Source: Riemerella anatipestifer (GTDB taxonomy: Bacteria; Bacteroidota; Bacteroidia; Flavobacteriales; Weeksellaceae). From it: a DNA stretch of 64,000 nt. The notes below the pieces were generated by a model that was given only the letters and a program-made list of their open reading frames with translations, did no database searches and was not told the origin of the DNA. Numbering within the stretch: position 1 is the first letter of the stretch; the number at the start of each line of letters is the position of its first letter. Positions 41,746 through 51,034 of this stretch are shown in pieces. A program made the translations under genes and the position numbers. The stretch spans positions 2,170,001-2,234,000 of the forward strand of contig NZ_CP142016.1 of the NCBI RefSeq assembly GCF_035666175.1. Reading direction: 5' to 3'.

Positions 41746-41796
41746 ATGTGCTACACTGCAAGTTTAGATAGGCAGTGTGTGCGTTTCGTTGTATAG
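41746..41796 (+). CDS. Putative cysteine leader peptide (16 codons)
   Basis: ATG-TGC-TAC... reads MCYTASLDRQCVRFVV then TAG. It has two Cys codons (positions 2 and 11) in 16, in front of the cysteine biosynthesis genes. It overlaps hairpin 1 of the attenuator: Cys2 lies just before the hairpin's 5' arm and Cys11 inside its 3' arm. Too short for usual gene finders. Confidence 0.6.
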   Translation: MCYTASLDRQCVRFVV

Positions 41797-41862
41797 TTGA
41801 GTAAGATATAACATAGAATTATTAGAAAGTCACTGCCAAAATAGGTAGTGGCTTTTTTTTTT
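41753..41862 (+). promoter_or_regulatory. Candidate cysteine transcription attenuator of cysE-cysK
   Basis: Three mutually exclusive pairings can be read. Hairpin 1: ACACTGC (41753-41759) with GCAGTGT (41772-41778). Antiterminator: GGCAGTG (41771-41777) with CACTGCC (41831-41837), perfect over 7 bp. Terminator: AGTCACTGCC (41828-41837) with GGTAGTGGCT (41844-41853) followed by ten T. A ribosome stalled at Cys2 would cover the 5' arm of hairpin 1, freeing GGCAGTG to form the antiterminator. Confidence 0.65.
41828..41862 (+). terminator. Attenuator terminator before cysE
   Basis: 10-bp stem (two G-U pairs), AAAATA loop, T10 tract ending 18 bases before the cysE ATG. Its position inside the leader makes it conditional rather than the end of an upstream operon. 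Confidence 0.88.
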
Positions 41863-41880
41863 AATGGAAAAATAAAAATT

Positions 41881-42720
41881 ATGGATACTAGCAATAGTCG
41901 GTTGGTGGAGATACTCTACTCACAAAGTAGGCAGATAAAACATTACGTAAACAAACAGCGTATCGAAGATTTTGCCGAGCGTATATTTCGCTTTTTATTT
42001 CTTACGGAAGAAGATATATGCTTCTCAAGGCTTAGCCTTGAAGCCCATTATGGGCAATTAAAAAACGAATTTGAAGCCATTATTACAGCCTTTTGTGGAG
42101 AAAAAGAAAGGAATATAGAGGTAGAACATTTTTTTGAAGAAATATTACCAGAGGTTTACCAAAAATTGATGAAAGATGCCCATTATTTTGCTTCTAACGA
42201 CCCTGCAGCGACTTCCGTTAGAGAAGTACAGGTTACCTATCCTGGTTTTTTTGCCATAGCAATATACCGTTTGGCTCGTGAGCTGTGGCTGCAAGGAGTC
42301 CCATTACTACCTCGTATCTTAACCGAATATGCGCACAGCCGTACGGGGATAGACATTCACCCTGGAGCCCAAATAGGAGAGAATTTTATGATTGACCACG
42401 GCACAGGAATCGTAATAGGAGAAACCACCATCATAGGGAACAGGGTTAAGATATACCAAGGCGTAACATTGGGGGCGCTTTCCGTTTCCCTTGATAAGGC
42501 GAACACCAAAAGGCACCCCACGATTGAAGATGAAGTAGTCATCTATTCGGGAGCTACCATACTCGGTGGCGATACTGTTGTGGGGCATCATAGTATCGTG
42601 GGAGGCAACGTATGGCTTACCCACAGTATTGAACCCTACACCAAAGTCTTTCATAAAAGCCAAATTATCGTAAAAGGCATTGAGGTAGTAGAAACCCCTA
42701 TCATTAACTATGTAATATAA
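41881..42720 (+). CDS. cysE: Serine O-acetyltransferase
   Basis: 280 residues from ATG (MDTSNSRLVEILYSQ). The upstream in-frame extension runs into the terminator and is rejected. Transfers acetyl from acetyl-CoA to serine, the first step of cysteine synthesis. C-terminal left-handed beta-helix with hexapeptide repeats: GIDIHPGAQIGENFMIDHG, GIVIGETTIIGNRVKIYQGV, VIYSGATILGGDTVVGHHS; the catalytic Asp-His pair is in MIDHGTGIVIGE. Operon with cysK. Confidence 0.94.
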   Translation: MDTSNSRLVEILYSQSRQIKHYVNKQRIEDFAERIFRFLFLTEEDICFSRLSLEAHYGQLKNEFEAIITAFCGEKERNIEVEHFFEEILPEVYQKLMKDAHYFASNDPAATSVREVQVTYPGFFAIAIYRLARELWLQGVPLLPRILTEYAHSRTGIDIHPGAQIGENFMIDHGTGIVIGETTIIGNRVKIYQGVTLGALSVSLDKANTKRHPTIEDEVVIYSGATILGGDTVVGHHSIVGGNVWLTHSIEPYTKVFHKSQIIVKGIEVVETPIINYVI

Positions 42721-42753
42721 ATACTAATAAATCACCTTAAAATAAATACAATT

Positions 42754-43665
42754 ATGGCGTACACAAACATTCTTCAGACGATTGGGAATACACCCGAAGT
42801 CAAAATCAACCGTTTATTCGGGGAACACTCAAGTGTCTACATCAAACTGGAGCGAAATAACCCTGGAGGAAGCATCAAAGACCGTATCGCTCTAGCGATG
42901 ATTGAAGATGCAGAGAGTAAAGGTATCATTACCAAAGACACCATTATCGTAGAACCAACCTCTGGGAATACAGGGGTAGGGCTGGCGTTGGTAGCTGCAG
43001 TAAAAGGCTATAAACTGATATTAGTAATGCCTGAATCTATGAGTATTGAGCGTCGTCGTCTAATGGCGGCATACGGGGCAGAGCTAGTGCTAACCCCTAA
43101 AGAAAAAGGAATGTCTGGAGCTATTGCAAAGGCGAAAGAATTGGCAGACGAGAATCCCAATTATTGGATACCACAGCAATTCCAAAACCCAGCAAATCCA
43201 TTAGTTCATACCAAAACAACAGCTCAAGAGATACTAAAATCTTTTCCAGAGGGACTAGATTTCTTGGTTACGGGAGTGGGGACTGGAGGGCATATATCAG
43301 GTGTGTCAAAGATATTAAAAGAGCATTTTCCTAACCTAAAAGTATATGCAGTAGAACCTGAAGCATCTCCTGTACTTAGTGGAGGTGAGCCAGGACCGCA
43401 CCCTATACAAGGTATCGGGGCAGGATTTGTGCCAGATACTTATCAAGGGCAATATGTAGATGGGGTTCTAAAGGTTTCTAAAGAAGAAGCATTTCATTAT
43501 GCCCAGCAGTTAGCAAAATTAGAAGGAATATTAGGAGGTATATCTACAGGAGCGTCTTTGGCAGCTGTTGCACAACTACTTAAGTCAGTTCCTAAAGAAA
43601 GTAGAATATTAACCTTTAATTATGATACAGGAGAGCGTTATTGGTCTGTTGAAGGCTTATTTTAG
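42754..43665 (+). CDS. cysK: Cysteine synthase (O-acetylserine sulfhydrylase)
   Basis: 303 residues. PLP enzyme forming cysteine from O-acetylserine and sulfide. PLP lysine in [12 protein letters not shown], substrate loop [13 protein letters not shown], phosphate-cup [12 protein letters not shown]-terminal [11 protein letters not shown]. CysK and CysM types are hard to separate by eye; the pairing with cysE favours the complex-forming CysK role, though the C-terminus of the SAT here (NYVI) is Ile-ended as needed for that complex. Confidence 0.92.
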   Translation: MAYTNILQTIGNTPEVKINRLFGEHSSVYIKLERNNPGGSIKDRIALAMIEDAESKGIITKDTIIVEPTSGNTGVGLALVAAVKGYKLILVMPESMSIERRRLMAAYGAELVLTPKEKGMSGAIAKAKELADENPNYWIPQQFQNPANPLVHTKTTAQEILKSFPEGLDFLVTGVGTGGHISGVSKILKEHFPNLKVYAVEPEASPVLSGGEPGPHPIQGIGAGFVPDTYQGQYVDGVLKVSKEEAFHYAQQLAKLEGILGGISTGASLAAVAQLLKSVPKESRILTFNYDTGERYWSVEGLF

Positions 43666-43735
43666 CTGATGTTGTAATACGAAGTTAAAAAAATAAACAG
43701 AACAATTAGGATTGAGTAATCAGTTTAATTGTATT

Positions 43736-43770
43736 AAAAAGCCACTTTAATAGATAAGTGGCTTTTTATT
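43736..43770. terminator. Terminator between cysK and the flavin reductase gene
   Basis: AAAAAGCCACTT / AAGTGGCTTTTT, suited to both strands. Confidence 0.85.
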
Positions 43771-43815
43771 TTCTCAAAATACAATGATTTTATTAAGTAT
43801 TATAGCTTTTTTACC

Positions 43816-44637
43816 TTAATAGACTAAACACTGCCACGCTTCTTCTATTTTTGCTTCGGTAAGTAGGCGTTGAGCCTTTAGATGAGTGGCTTCATCATCG
43901 GTATAGCTGCCTTTGGGCAGTCGTTCCACATTAGCGAGCATTCCCAAATCATTCCCTGTAAATACTTTACTGTTTTTTATTTCACAAGGCAGTTGGTCTA
44001 TGCCAATCCCTTTAGTTACTAGGGGTTTTGGCACTTCAAACAGGTTGTCCGTATTGTTTCTAGAATACCAGTTGCCTCCTAATCTCGCCACTAGGTCTAG
44101 TTTGGCTTGGTCTAGTGTGCCGTTTTCGTTTAGATATTCCTCTCGGATATGTATTTTAACCACTTCCGAAATCACCAAATTTCCTGCACCACCTTCTGTG
44201 CCTAGAGGTTTTACTTCTAAGACCTTACATTCTAGGTTTACGGGGCATTCTTCTATGAGTTTGGGGGCAATTAGGTCGGCATCTTTCATTGTAAACCCCG
44301 CTTTCACAAATTCATTGATGCTTTTATCGTATTCCGTAGAAGAAAGAGACATTTGTTGCACGATGGGGTAGTTTACGATACCGATATTAACTTCAGGAAC
44401 TTGTAATACATTCTCTAAAGTATCTTTAGTGCTGTTATCCCTTACTCTTCTAGAGGGAGAAAAAATCACAATAGGCGGATTAGAACTAAAAAGATTAAAG
44501 AAACTGAAAGGCGAAAGATTGATGTTGCCGTTTTGGTCTATGGTAGAAGCCAAAGCAATGGGTCTAGGAGCAATGGCGTATTGCAGTAGCATCTGAACCT
44601 CGAACGGAGGAAGTTCTTTTGGATTGATGGATTTCAT
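43816..44637 (-). CDS. Flavin reductase-like FMN-binding split-barrel protein
   Basis: 273 residues. The start IAPRPIALASTIDQNGNINLSPFSFFNLFSS... pattern (ARPIA-S...G..N..P.S.F) and the segment PPIVIFSPSRR mark the DIM6/NTAB flavin reductase domain; PEVNIGIVNYPIVQQMSLSS follows. Such enzymes reduce FMN with NAD(P)H or bind FMN for other redox work. Alone between terminators; substrate unknown. Confidence 0.85.
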   Translation of the reverse strand: MKSINPKELPPFEVQMLLQYAIAPRPIALASTIDQNGNINLSPFSFFNLFSSNPPIVIFSPSRRVRDNSTKDTLENVLQVPEVNIGIVNYPIVQQMSLSSTEYDKSINEFVKAGFTMKDADLIAPKLIEECPVNLECKVLEVKPLGTEGGAGNLVISEVVKIHIREEYLNENGTLDQAKLDLVARLGGNWYSRNNTDNLFEVPKPLVTKGIGIDQLPCEIKNSKVFTGNDLGMLANVERLPKGSYTDDEATHLKAQRLLTEAKIEEAWQCLVY

Positions 44638-44669
44638 TTACTTTGATTTAAAGCGTAAAAATACAAACT

Positions 44670-45167
44670 CTAAATGAAATTAACCATAACCGAGCCCGAT
44701 TGATGATAGAAAAAATCACTTTCTTCAAATTCAATATTAGTTTTACCTTTGAGGGTATCAAAGACTAACTTTTGCAAAACGCCATCTCCAATGCCGTGAA
44801 CTATTTCCAATTTTTTTATCTTATTGAGTTTACAAAAGTCTAGGGTTTCCTCTAGTTTTTGTTTTTGGATAAATAGTCGTTCAAAACTATCGTAATGGTC
44901 AGGGTTGTTTACCAATTGGTCAAAATGAAGGTCTAATATCAAATGCTGATTTTTCTTTCTAGGAGGTCTAGAGGTTTGATTGGCTTCTTGTTTTCGTACA
45001 ATAGGCGTTTGTTCATACAGAGAGGCATCTCTTAAAGTGAGCAAATGTTTAGGATAGCGATGGGTAAAATGGTATTCGTCTCGGAAAACTACCTCGTTGC
45101 CGTGTATAGAAGTAACGATGCCCCACAAGTCATCATCAATTACAGAAACATTATCTCCTATTTTCAT
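44670..45167 (-). CDS. Smr-domain protein
   Basis: 165 residues. N-terminal SH3-like strand part KIGDNVSVIDDDLWGIVTSI, a basic linker (RPPRKKNQ), then an Smr domain: LILDLHFDQL and LEIVHGIGDGVLQKLVFDTL. Smr domains are nucleases or nucleic-acid binders related to the MutS2 C-terminus. Starts within the stop of the phosphoesterase gene (4-base overlap), so the two are coupled. Confidence 0.87.
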   Translation of the reverse strand: MKIGDNVSVIDDDLWGIVTSIHGNEVVFRDEYHFTHRYPKHLLTLRDASLYEQTPIVRKQEANQTSRPPRKKNQHLILDLHFDQLVNNPDHYDSFERLFIQKQKLEETLDFCKLNKIKKLEIVHGIGDGVLQKLVFDTLKGKTNIEFEESDFFYHQSGSVMVNFI

Positions 45168-45658
45168 CTTTTACCGAGTTCTATCACTTCCAAATCTTTG
45201 ATTTCTGCTCCATCAATCTTAAAACGTATCATAGTTCGCACTTGGTGCCACCCTTGAGTACCTGCGGCTCCAGGGTTGAGGTGTAGGAGCTGGTGTTTTT
45301 GGTCGTACATCGCTTTTAGAATATGCGAATGCCCACTAATGAATAGTTGAGGTGTTTTTTCTAGAATTTCTTTTCTCGCTAGAGGGCTATATCTGTTAGG
45401 GTAACCACCAATGTGAATCATCAGAACTTCTACTTCTTCACATTTAAACCTTAATACTTCAGGGAAAATCTTTCTTATTTCGGTACCATCTATGTTGCCA
45501 TAAACTCCCTTTAGAGGTTTTGTTTTTTCTAGAGTTTCCACCACCTCCATATTTCCAAAATCGCCACAATGCCAAATTTCGTCTGCATTTTTAGCATAGT
45601 CTAAAATACGCTGGTCAAGGTAAGAATGTGTATCCGAAAGAAGTAATATCTGTTTCAC
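45164..45658 (-). CDS. Metallophosphoesterase (YfcE/MJ0936-like)
   Basis: 164 residues. Motif order of the calcineurin-like superfamily: LLSDTHSY, IWHCGDFGNMEV, VYGNIDGTEI, MIHIGGYP (for GH), ISGHSHILKAM. Small bacterial members hydrolyse phosphodiesters; the physiological substrate is unknown. First gene of a two-gene unit with the Smr protein. Confidence 0.9.
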   Translation of the reverse strand: MKQILLLSDTHSYLDQRILDYAKNADEIWHCGDFGNMEVVETLEKTKPLKGVYGNIDGTEIRKIFPEVLRFKCEEVEVLMIHIGGYPNRYSPLARKEILEKTPQLFISGHSHILKAMYDQKHQLLHLNPGAAGTQGWHQVRTMIRFKIDGAEIKDLEVIELGKR

Positions 45659-45744
45659 GGGGCTAATTTATAAGATTTCTTTTAATTATAGGGATTATAA
45701 GTCAATATATTTTCCGATTTTTGTGGTCTAAAAATAAGATACAA

Positions 45745-46485
45745 GTGTCAAGATATTGCATAGAATTTTCTTACAACGGCGAAAAATATTTTGGTTATCA
45801 GATACAACCTAAGCAGATTTCTGTGCAAGAAACCTTGGAGCAGGCACTTTCTACCATTTTAAGAGAAGAAATAAAAACCACAGGAGCAGGGCGTACCGAT
45901 ACGGGCGTACACGCAAAGAAAATGTTTGCTCATTTTGATACAGATTTAATTTTAGAAGAAGAGCTATTGCCTAAAAGGCTCAATAGTTTTTTGCCACTAG
46001 ATATTTCGGTGAAACGATTGTTTAGAGTATCTGATGATTTTCACGCAAGGTTTGATGCTACTTACAGAACTTACGAATATTATATTTCGTTAGAGAAAAA
46101 TCCGTTTACGCAAAATTCGGCGTGGGGCTATTGGAGGCGTCCGCTAAACTTAGAAGCGATGAACGAGGCTTGCAAAATTCTTTTTGAATATACCGATTTT
46201 ACAAGTTTCTCTAAACTAAATACTGATACTAAAACCAACCTCTGCGAAATTTATAAAGCTTTTTGGGTGCAAGAGGGTACGGAGCTTAAGTTTACCATTT
46301 CTGCCAATAGATTTTTGCGAAATATGGTGAGGGCTATCGTAGGGACGATGGTGGATATAGGGAGTGGCAAAATAGCACCACAAGATTTAAGAAAGGTAAT
46401 CGAAACCAAAGAGAGAAATGCTGCAGGGACTTCGGCTCCTGCACAAGGTTTATTTTTGGTAGATGTAGGGTATAATTGGGAGTAG
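45745..46485 (+). CDS. truA: tRNA pseudouridine(38-40) synthase
   Basis: Isomerises uridines 38-40 in the tRNA anticodon arm. The catalytic Asp lies in GAGRTDTGVHA; FSYNGEKYFGYQIQP at the start and FTSFSKLNTDTK and NRFLRNMVRAIVGTM further on are family blocks. The start is unclear: a GTG at 45745 gives the usual TruA beginning (246 residues); the in-frame TTG at 45721 adds eight residues and lies in a sequence that looks like a promoter. No ATG is available. Confidence 0.93.
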   Translation: MSRYCIEFSYNGEKYFGYQIQPKQISVQETLEQALSTILREEIKTTGAGRTDTGVHAKKMFAHFDTDLILEEELLPKRLNSFLPLDISVKRLFRVSDDFHARFDATYRTYEYYISLEKNPFTQNSAWGYWRRPLNLEAMNEACKILFEYTDFTSFSKLNTDTKTNLCEIYKAFWVQEGTELKFTISANRFLRNMVRAIVGTMVDIGSGKIAPQDLRKVIETKERNAAGTSAPAQGLFLVDVGYNWE

Positions 46486-46506
46486 ATTTTTAGAAATTAA
46501 AACGGT

Positions 46507-48258
46507 ATGAAGAAACAAACTACAGGAATGCTTATTAAACGCTTATTTTTCATCGGAATGAATTTTAGGCGATGGTTTCTGTTGGCGTTATTGGTATCTA
46601 TTATCTTGGCGGTGGTTTCTACCTATCGTCCTATTCTCACCAAAAACATTGTTGACCACGATATTATGCAGCTGAAAAGCACTACGCTTTTGATGCAGAG
46701 TATCTATTGGTTAGTTGGTTTGGTGATTGCGGAGACTATTCTTAATTTTTTGTTGGTGTTTTTATCCAATTATATTTCTCAAAATGTGATGAGAGATATA
46801 AGAGAAAAACTCTACCATAAACTGATTTATTTCAAGACTTCATTTTTTGATAAAACGGCTATTGGGCAATTAGTTACTCGTGCAGTGGGAGATGTAGAAA
46901 CCATAGCAACGGTCTATACAGATGGCTTTCTAATGGTCTTTGGAGATGTGTTAAGAATAGTGATGGTGCTGGTAGCGATGTTTAATGTGAATGTTCAGTT
47001 GAGTTTTGTGGCGTTAGCGATATTGCCAATTATGGTACTCATCACTCGCTTTTTTCAAAAGAAACTCAAACAATCGTTTGGTGATGAAAGACAATGGACG
47101 GCTACGCAAAATTCATTTGTACAAGAAAGGCTTTCGGGTATGTCTATTATTCAAGTATTTAATAGGCAAGATGCCGAGTTTGAAAAGTTTGAATCCATCA
47201 ATGCAAGTCTTAAAAAAGCATTACTAAAGACAGTATTTTATTTTTCCTTGTTCTTCCCTGTGGTAGAACTTATTACTTCATTGTTCATTGGGCTTATTTT
47301 GTTCTATGCGGGTTATAATGCTTTGTATAATCAAAATGCTACGCCTGGGGAAGTGATAGCGTTTATACAGTTTGTAAATATGCTGATAAGACCGCTACGC
47401 CAAATTGCCGACCGTTTTAACAATATCCAAAGAGGGTTGGTAGGAGCAGAGAGGGTTTTGGGTATTATGGATCAAGACGAAGCAATGCCTAATGAAGGGA
47501 AAGAAATCATTACAGATATTAAAGGAGAGATAGACTTTAAGGCGGTGCGTTTCTCTTATGATGATAAACAGGAAGTGCTTAAAGGGATTGATTTTAAAGT
47601 AAATCAAGGAGAAACTGTGGCGATTGTAGGAGCTACAGGGGCAGGGAAATCTACTATCATCAATCTTATTACTCGTTTTTATGATGTAAGTTCTGGGCAA
47701 ATTTTACTAGATGGCAAAGACCTTAGAGATTATGATTTGTATAGTTTAAGACAACATATAGGAGTAGTATTGCAAGATGTTTTCTTGTTTCACGGAAGCA
47801 TTTACGAAAATTTAACCTTCGGAGACGAAACCATTACTCTGGAGCAGATTAAAACCATAGCAAAAGAAATAGAGGTGGACGATTTTATAGAAAGTTTGCC
47901 TAATGGCTATCATTATGTGGTAAATGAGCGAGGAGCGTCTATTTCTTTGGGGCAACGCCAACTACTTTCTTTTTTAAGGGCGTATCTTTCTAATCCTAAA
48001 ATTCTTATTCTTGATGAAGCCACTTCTTCCATAGACCACGAAAGTGAAAAATTGATTCAAAAAGCTACGGAGAAAATTACTAAAAATAGAACTTCTATTA
48101 TCATTGCTCACAGGCTTTCTACCATAGAGAAGGCGGACAAAATTCTAGTAATGGATAAAGGTAAAATAGTAGAAGAAGGGACACATCAGGAATTGTTGGC
48201 TCTCAATGGTTATTATGCTTTGTTGTACCAATCTCAACTTGGGACGAAGAAAGAATAG
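46507..48258 (+). CDS. ABC exporter, fused permease and ATPase (MsbA-like)
   Basis: 583 residues: six-helix type I exporter membrane domain (residues ~20-310), then the ATPase with Walker A GATGAGKST, Q-loop VLQDVFLFHGS, signature SLGQRQLLSF (a variant of LSGGQ), Walker B ILILDEATSSID and H-loop IIAHRLST. Half-transporters like this export lipids, peptides or drugs as dimers. Follows truA by 21 bases. IS copy 6 lies just downstream. Confidence 0.92.
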   Translation: MKKQTTGMLIKRLFFIGMNFRRWFLLALLVSIILAVVSTYRPILTKNIVDHDIMQLKSTTLLMQSIYWLVGLVIAETILNFLLVFLSNYISQNVMRDIREKLYHKLIYFKTSFFDKTAIGQLVTRAVGDVETIATVYTDGFLMVFGDVLRIVMVLVAMFNVNVQLSFVALAILPIMVLITRFFQKKLKQSFGDERQWTATQNSFVQERLSGMSIIQVFNRQDAEFEKFESINASLKKALLKTVFYFSLFFPVVELITSLFIGLILFYAGYNALYNQNATPGEVIAFIQFVNMLIRPLRQIADRFNNIQRGLVGAERVLGIMDQDEAMPNEGKEIITDIKGEIDFKAVRFSYDDKQEVLKGIDFKVNQGETVAIVGATGAGKSTIINLITRFYDVSSGQILLDGKDLRDYDLYSLRQHIGVVLQDVFLFHGSIYENLTFGDETITLEQIKTIAKEIEVDDFIESLPNGYHYVVNERGASISLGQRQLLSFLRAYLSNPKILILDEATSSIDHESEKLIQKATEKITKNRTSIIIAHRLSTIEKADKILVMDKGKIVEEGTHQELLALNGYYALLYQSQLGTKKE

Positions 48259-48267
48259 TTATTTTTG
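48239..48267 (+). promoter_or_regulatory. Apparent original promoter of the gldA-like gene, now cut off by IS copy 6
   Basis: TTG at 48239-48241, 18-base spacer, TATTTTTG at 48260-48267. Without the IS and one target duplication copy, the box would lie about 28 bases before the ATG now at 49283. Confidence 0.6.
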
Positions 48268-48284
48268 TACATTTGTTACTGATA

Positions 48285-49264
48285 ACTCGTTGTGCATTTT
48301 AAATAATACTGATTTTTAGATGATTTAATTTTCTTTGGAAGATAAATTTATTGATATATTGAATAACCGTTGCGGCGGTTATTTTACTGATTATCCTTGT
48401 TTTAAAGCCTTCAAAAGTTTTAGCATAGTTTCTTTTAATCATAAATTGGTCGCAAAGTTGAGAGAAAAATATCTCAATTCGTTTTCGCTTTTTCTTGTAC
48501 AATGAAAATTGAGGAATATAATCTTTCTGATTACTTCTCATTGGTGTATCTAATTTAATATTAGCATAGTTAAATAAATCTATTTGAACTTTTGCTGATA
48601 AATAGCCTCTATCTCCAATTAAAGTACAGTTTCGCATTTGCTCACCAATATCTTTTAAATAGTGGATGTCGTGAACGGATGCAGGGCTTATATCAAAATT
48701 CTTAATCACACCATTTAAAGAACATACTGCGTGTAGTTTATAGCCATAGAAATATAATTTCTGTGAAGCACAATAACCATATGTTGGTGAAGAATAGGAT
48801 TGCTCTTTACAAATTTTTGAACGAGTAGAACGAGCGTTTTCACAAACTTTCATTGGCATGCTATCAACGATAAAAATATCTTCAAACTCATTGAACTCCA
48901 TCGAAATACGCTGTCTAATTTGCTCTGTTTGTAGGGATAGTCTTCGTTTTCGCTTATTGTAAACACTTCTTTCAATTTTGTTTATCAGAGAGTTTGGCAA
49001 TTTTCTAAATAACTGTAATTCGCTATCAATACTCAAGTATTCAGCAGTAATATTAAGACTTATGACTTCTAAATCGCTCATTTTAGGTGTTCTTCTCTGA
49101 TAACTAATCAGTTGATTTTCTGAAAAAAGTCCTAAAACTTCCAAAATTCTTTCATATATTTGCTCTATGTTGTTCATTTATATCGTTTTATAGCAAAAAC
49201 AATATACTGATTTTCAGTCTAATAAACAACTCTTGTTTTTTTCATTTCATAATGCACAACGGGT
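48285..49264 (-). mobile_element. IS982-family element, copy 6 (980 bp), in front of the gldA-like gene
   Basis: Perfect 8-bp target duplication TACTGATA (48277-48284 and 49265-49272), showing a simple insertion. Confidence 0.96.
48299..49177 (-). CDS. IS982-family transposase (copy 6)
   Basis: 292 residues; Ile4, Ile177 and a unique Thr236 to Ile change right next to catalytic Glu235. Otherwise intact. Confidence 0.95.
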   Translation of the reverse strand: MNNIEQIYERILEVLGLFSENQLISYQRRTPKMSDLEVISLNITAEYLSIDSELQLFRKLPNSLINKIERSVYNKRKRRLSLQTEQIRQRISMEFNEFEDIFIVDSMPMKVCENARSTRSKICKEQSYSSPTYGYCASQKLYFYGYKLHAVCSLNGVIKNFDISPASVHDIHYLKDIGEQMRNCTLIGDRGYLSAKVQIDLFNYANIKLDTPMRSNQKDYIPQFSLYKKKRKRIEIFFSQLCDQFMIKRNYAKTFEGFKTRIISKITAATVIQYINKFIFQRKLNHLKISII

Positions 49265-49282
49265 TACTGATATTGTTTATAT

Positions 49283-49978
49283 ATGATTTTGGATATTGTA
49301 AATCTTACTAAAAAGTTTGGGGAGCAGGTCGCATTAAACCAAATTAACCTTACCATACAAAAAAATGAAATTATAGGTTTGTTAGGACCTAATGGGGCAG
49401 GCAAATCTACTTTAATGAAAACCATTTCTGGTGTTTTGGATATAGAGGAAGGGGAAATTTCTTTCAATGGAACTTCTTTGTCAGTAGGAACATTAGATGC
49501 TAAGAAAAAGATAGGCTTTTTACCAGAAAATAACCCGCTTTATACGGAAATGTATGTACGAGAATATTTGGAATTGGTGGCAGATATTCATCACATATCT
49601 AAACAAAGGATAGATGAAGTGATAGATTTAGTAGGAATAACACCAGAAAAGTCTAAGAAAATAGGGCAATTATCCAAAGGATATAAGCAGAGGGTAGGTT
49701 TAGCTCAAGCTATTATCCACCAGCCAGATTTGCTAATTTTAGACGAGCCAACAAACGGACTAGACCCTAACCAAATTTTAGAGATACGAGAAGTGATTAA
49801 AGAAATAGGGCGTAAAAAAACGGTTATTCTATCTACACATATTATGCAGGAGGTGGAGGCGTTGTGCAGTAGAGTGATACTGATACACAAGGGCAACATT
49901 ATGCAAGATTCTCCAATAGAAGAGTTCAAAGGCAAGTATGCTTCCTTAGAAGAAGCCTTTGCAGCATATACCCATTAA
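49283..49978 (+). CDS. gldA: ABC transporter ATPase, GldA-like
   Basis: 231 residues. Walker A GPNGAGKST, signature LSKGYKQRVGLA, Walker B LLILDEPTNGLDPNQ. The combination FLPENNPLYTEMYVREYLE and GLDPNQILEIREVI is very close to GldA of gliding flavobacteria as I remember it, though this protein is about 60 residues shorter at the C-terminus. GldA works with membrane proteins GldF and GldG, which are not adjacent. IS copy 6 separates it from its apparent promoter. Confidence 0.72.
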   Translation: MILDIVNLTKKFGEQVALNQINLTIQKNEIIGLLGPNGAGKSTLMKTISGVLDIEEGEISFNGTSLSVGTLDAKKKIGFLPENNPLYTEMYVREYLELVADIHHISKQRIDEVIDLVGITPEKSKKIGQLSKGYKQRVGLAQAIIHQPDLLILDEPTNGLDPNQILEIREVIKEIGRKKTVILSTHIMQEVEALCSRVILIHKGNIMQDSPIEEFKGKYASLEEAFAAYTH

Positions 49979-49982
49979 AAAT

Positions 49983-50018
49983 AAAAAAGGAAACTTAAAA
50001 TTTTAAGTTTCCTTTTTT
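49983..50018. terminator. Bidirectional terminator between gldA-like gene and pheS
   Basis: Nearly perfect palindrome: AAAAAAGGAAACTTAAAA followed by its complement TTTTAAGTTTCCTTTTTT. Confidence 0.85.
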
Positions 50019-50023
50019 GCTAC

Positions 50024-51034
50024 TTATAGCGTTTTAAACTGTTCTAGCATTCTTACATCGTTCTCAAAGAACATACGAATGTCGCTCATTTGGTAGAGAA
50101 GCATTACAATTCGCTCTATTCCCATACCAAAAGCATAGCCACTGTATTTGTCAGGGTCTATATTTACATTTTTAAGTACGGCAGGGTCTACCATACCACA
50201 GCCCATAATTTCTAACCAACCTGTACCTTTAGTAATTCGGTAGTCTGTTTCGGAGTTAAGCCCCCAATAAACATCAACCTCCGCACTTGGCTCGGTGAAT
50301 GGGAAATAAGACGGTCTCATTCTAATTTTAGACTTTCCAAAAAGCTCCGTAGTGAAAAACTGTATGGTTTGCTTTAAATCCGCAAAACTCACCTTTTCAT
50401 CAATATAAAGACCTTCTATCTGGTGGAAAATACAATGCGAACGAGAAGAAATAGCTTCATTTCTAAATACTCTACCTGGTGATAGAATACGCATAGGAGG
50501 TTCATTTTGCTCCATATGTCTTATCTGCACAGATGAGGTATGTGTTCTAAGGAGAATATCAGGATTTTGCTCTATGAAAAAGGTGTCCTGCATATCTCTA
50601 GCAGGGTGGTACTCAGGCAGATTAAGGGCAGTAAAGTTGTGCCAGTCGTCCTCTATTTCAGGACCGTCTGATACCGCAAACCCGATGGACTTAAATATCT
50701 CAATAATCCTATTTTTTACTAAATTGATAGGGTGTCTGCTCCCCAGTTCCAAAGGATACCCAGGGCGAGTTAAATCTTTTTTTTCTACTACAATATTAGA
50801 GGCAGTTGTATTTTTAAGCTCTTCTAGTTTTTCGGCAACAGCTTGTTTTAGAACATTTATTTTTTGTCCAAAAGCTTTTTTTTGTTCGTTCGGAACTTGT
50901 TTAAACTCATCAAAGATGGCGTTTAAAATTCCTTTTTTACCGTTAAATTTTATCCTGAACTGTTCTATTTCATCTTTATTTGAAGACTGAAATTGTTTTA
51001 CCTCTTGTAGATATGTTTCGATGTGTTCTAACAT
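50024..51034 (-). CDS. pheS: Phenylalanyl-tRNA synthetase alpha subunit
   Basis: 336 residues from the ATG giving [12 protein letters not shown]. An in-frame TTG at 51058 is part of the promoter box TATTTTTG (51056-51063, minus strand), so it was rejected. N-terminal coiled coil (to ~residue 90), then the class II core: [53 protein letters not shown] and the motif 3 region [14 protein letters not shown]. pheT is not adjacent, as in many Bacteroidetes. Confidence 0.95.
   Translation of the reverse strand: MLEHIETYLQEVKQFQSSNKDEIEQFRIKFNGKKGILNAIFDEFKQVPNEQKKAFGQKINVLKQAVAEKLEELKNTTASNIVVEKKDLTRPGYPLELGSRHPINLVKNRIIEIFKSIGFAVSDGPEIEDDWHNFTALNLPEYHPARDMQDTFFIEQNPDILLRTHTSSVQIRHMEQNEPPMRILSPGRVFRNEAISSRSHCIFHQIEGLYIDEKVSFADLKQTIQFFTTELFGKSKIRMRPSYFPFTEPSAEVDVYWGLNSETDYRITKGTGWLEIMGCGMVDPAVLKNVNIDPDKYSGYAFGMGIERIVMLLYQMSDIRMFFENDVRMLEQFKTL

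Noticed and set aside
41848-41880. Upstream start of cysE
   Set aside because: Those codons lie in the terminator T-tract; the ATG at 41881 gives the expected N-terminus.
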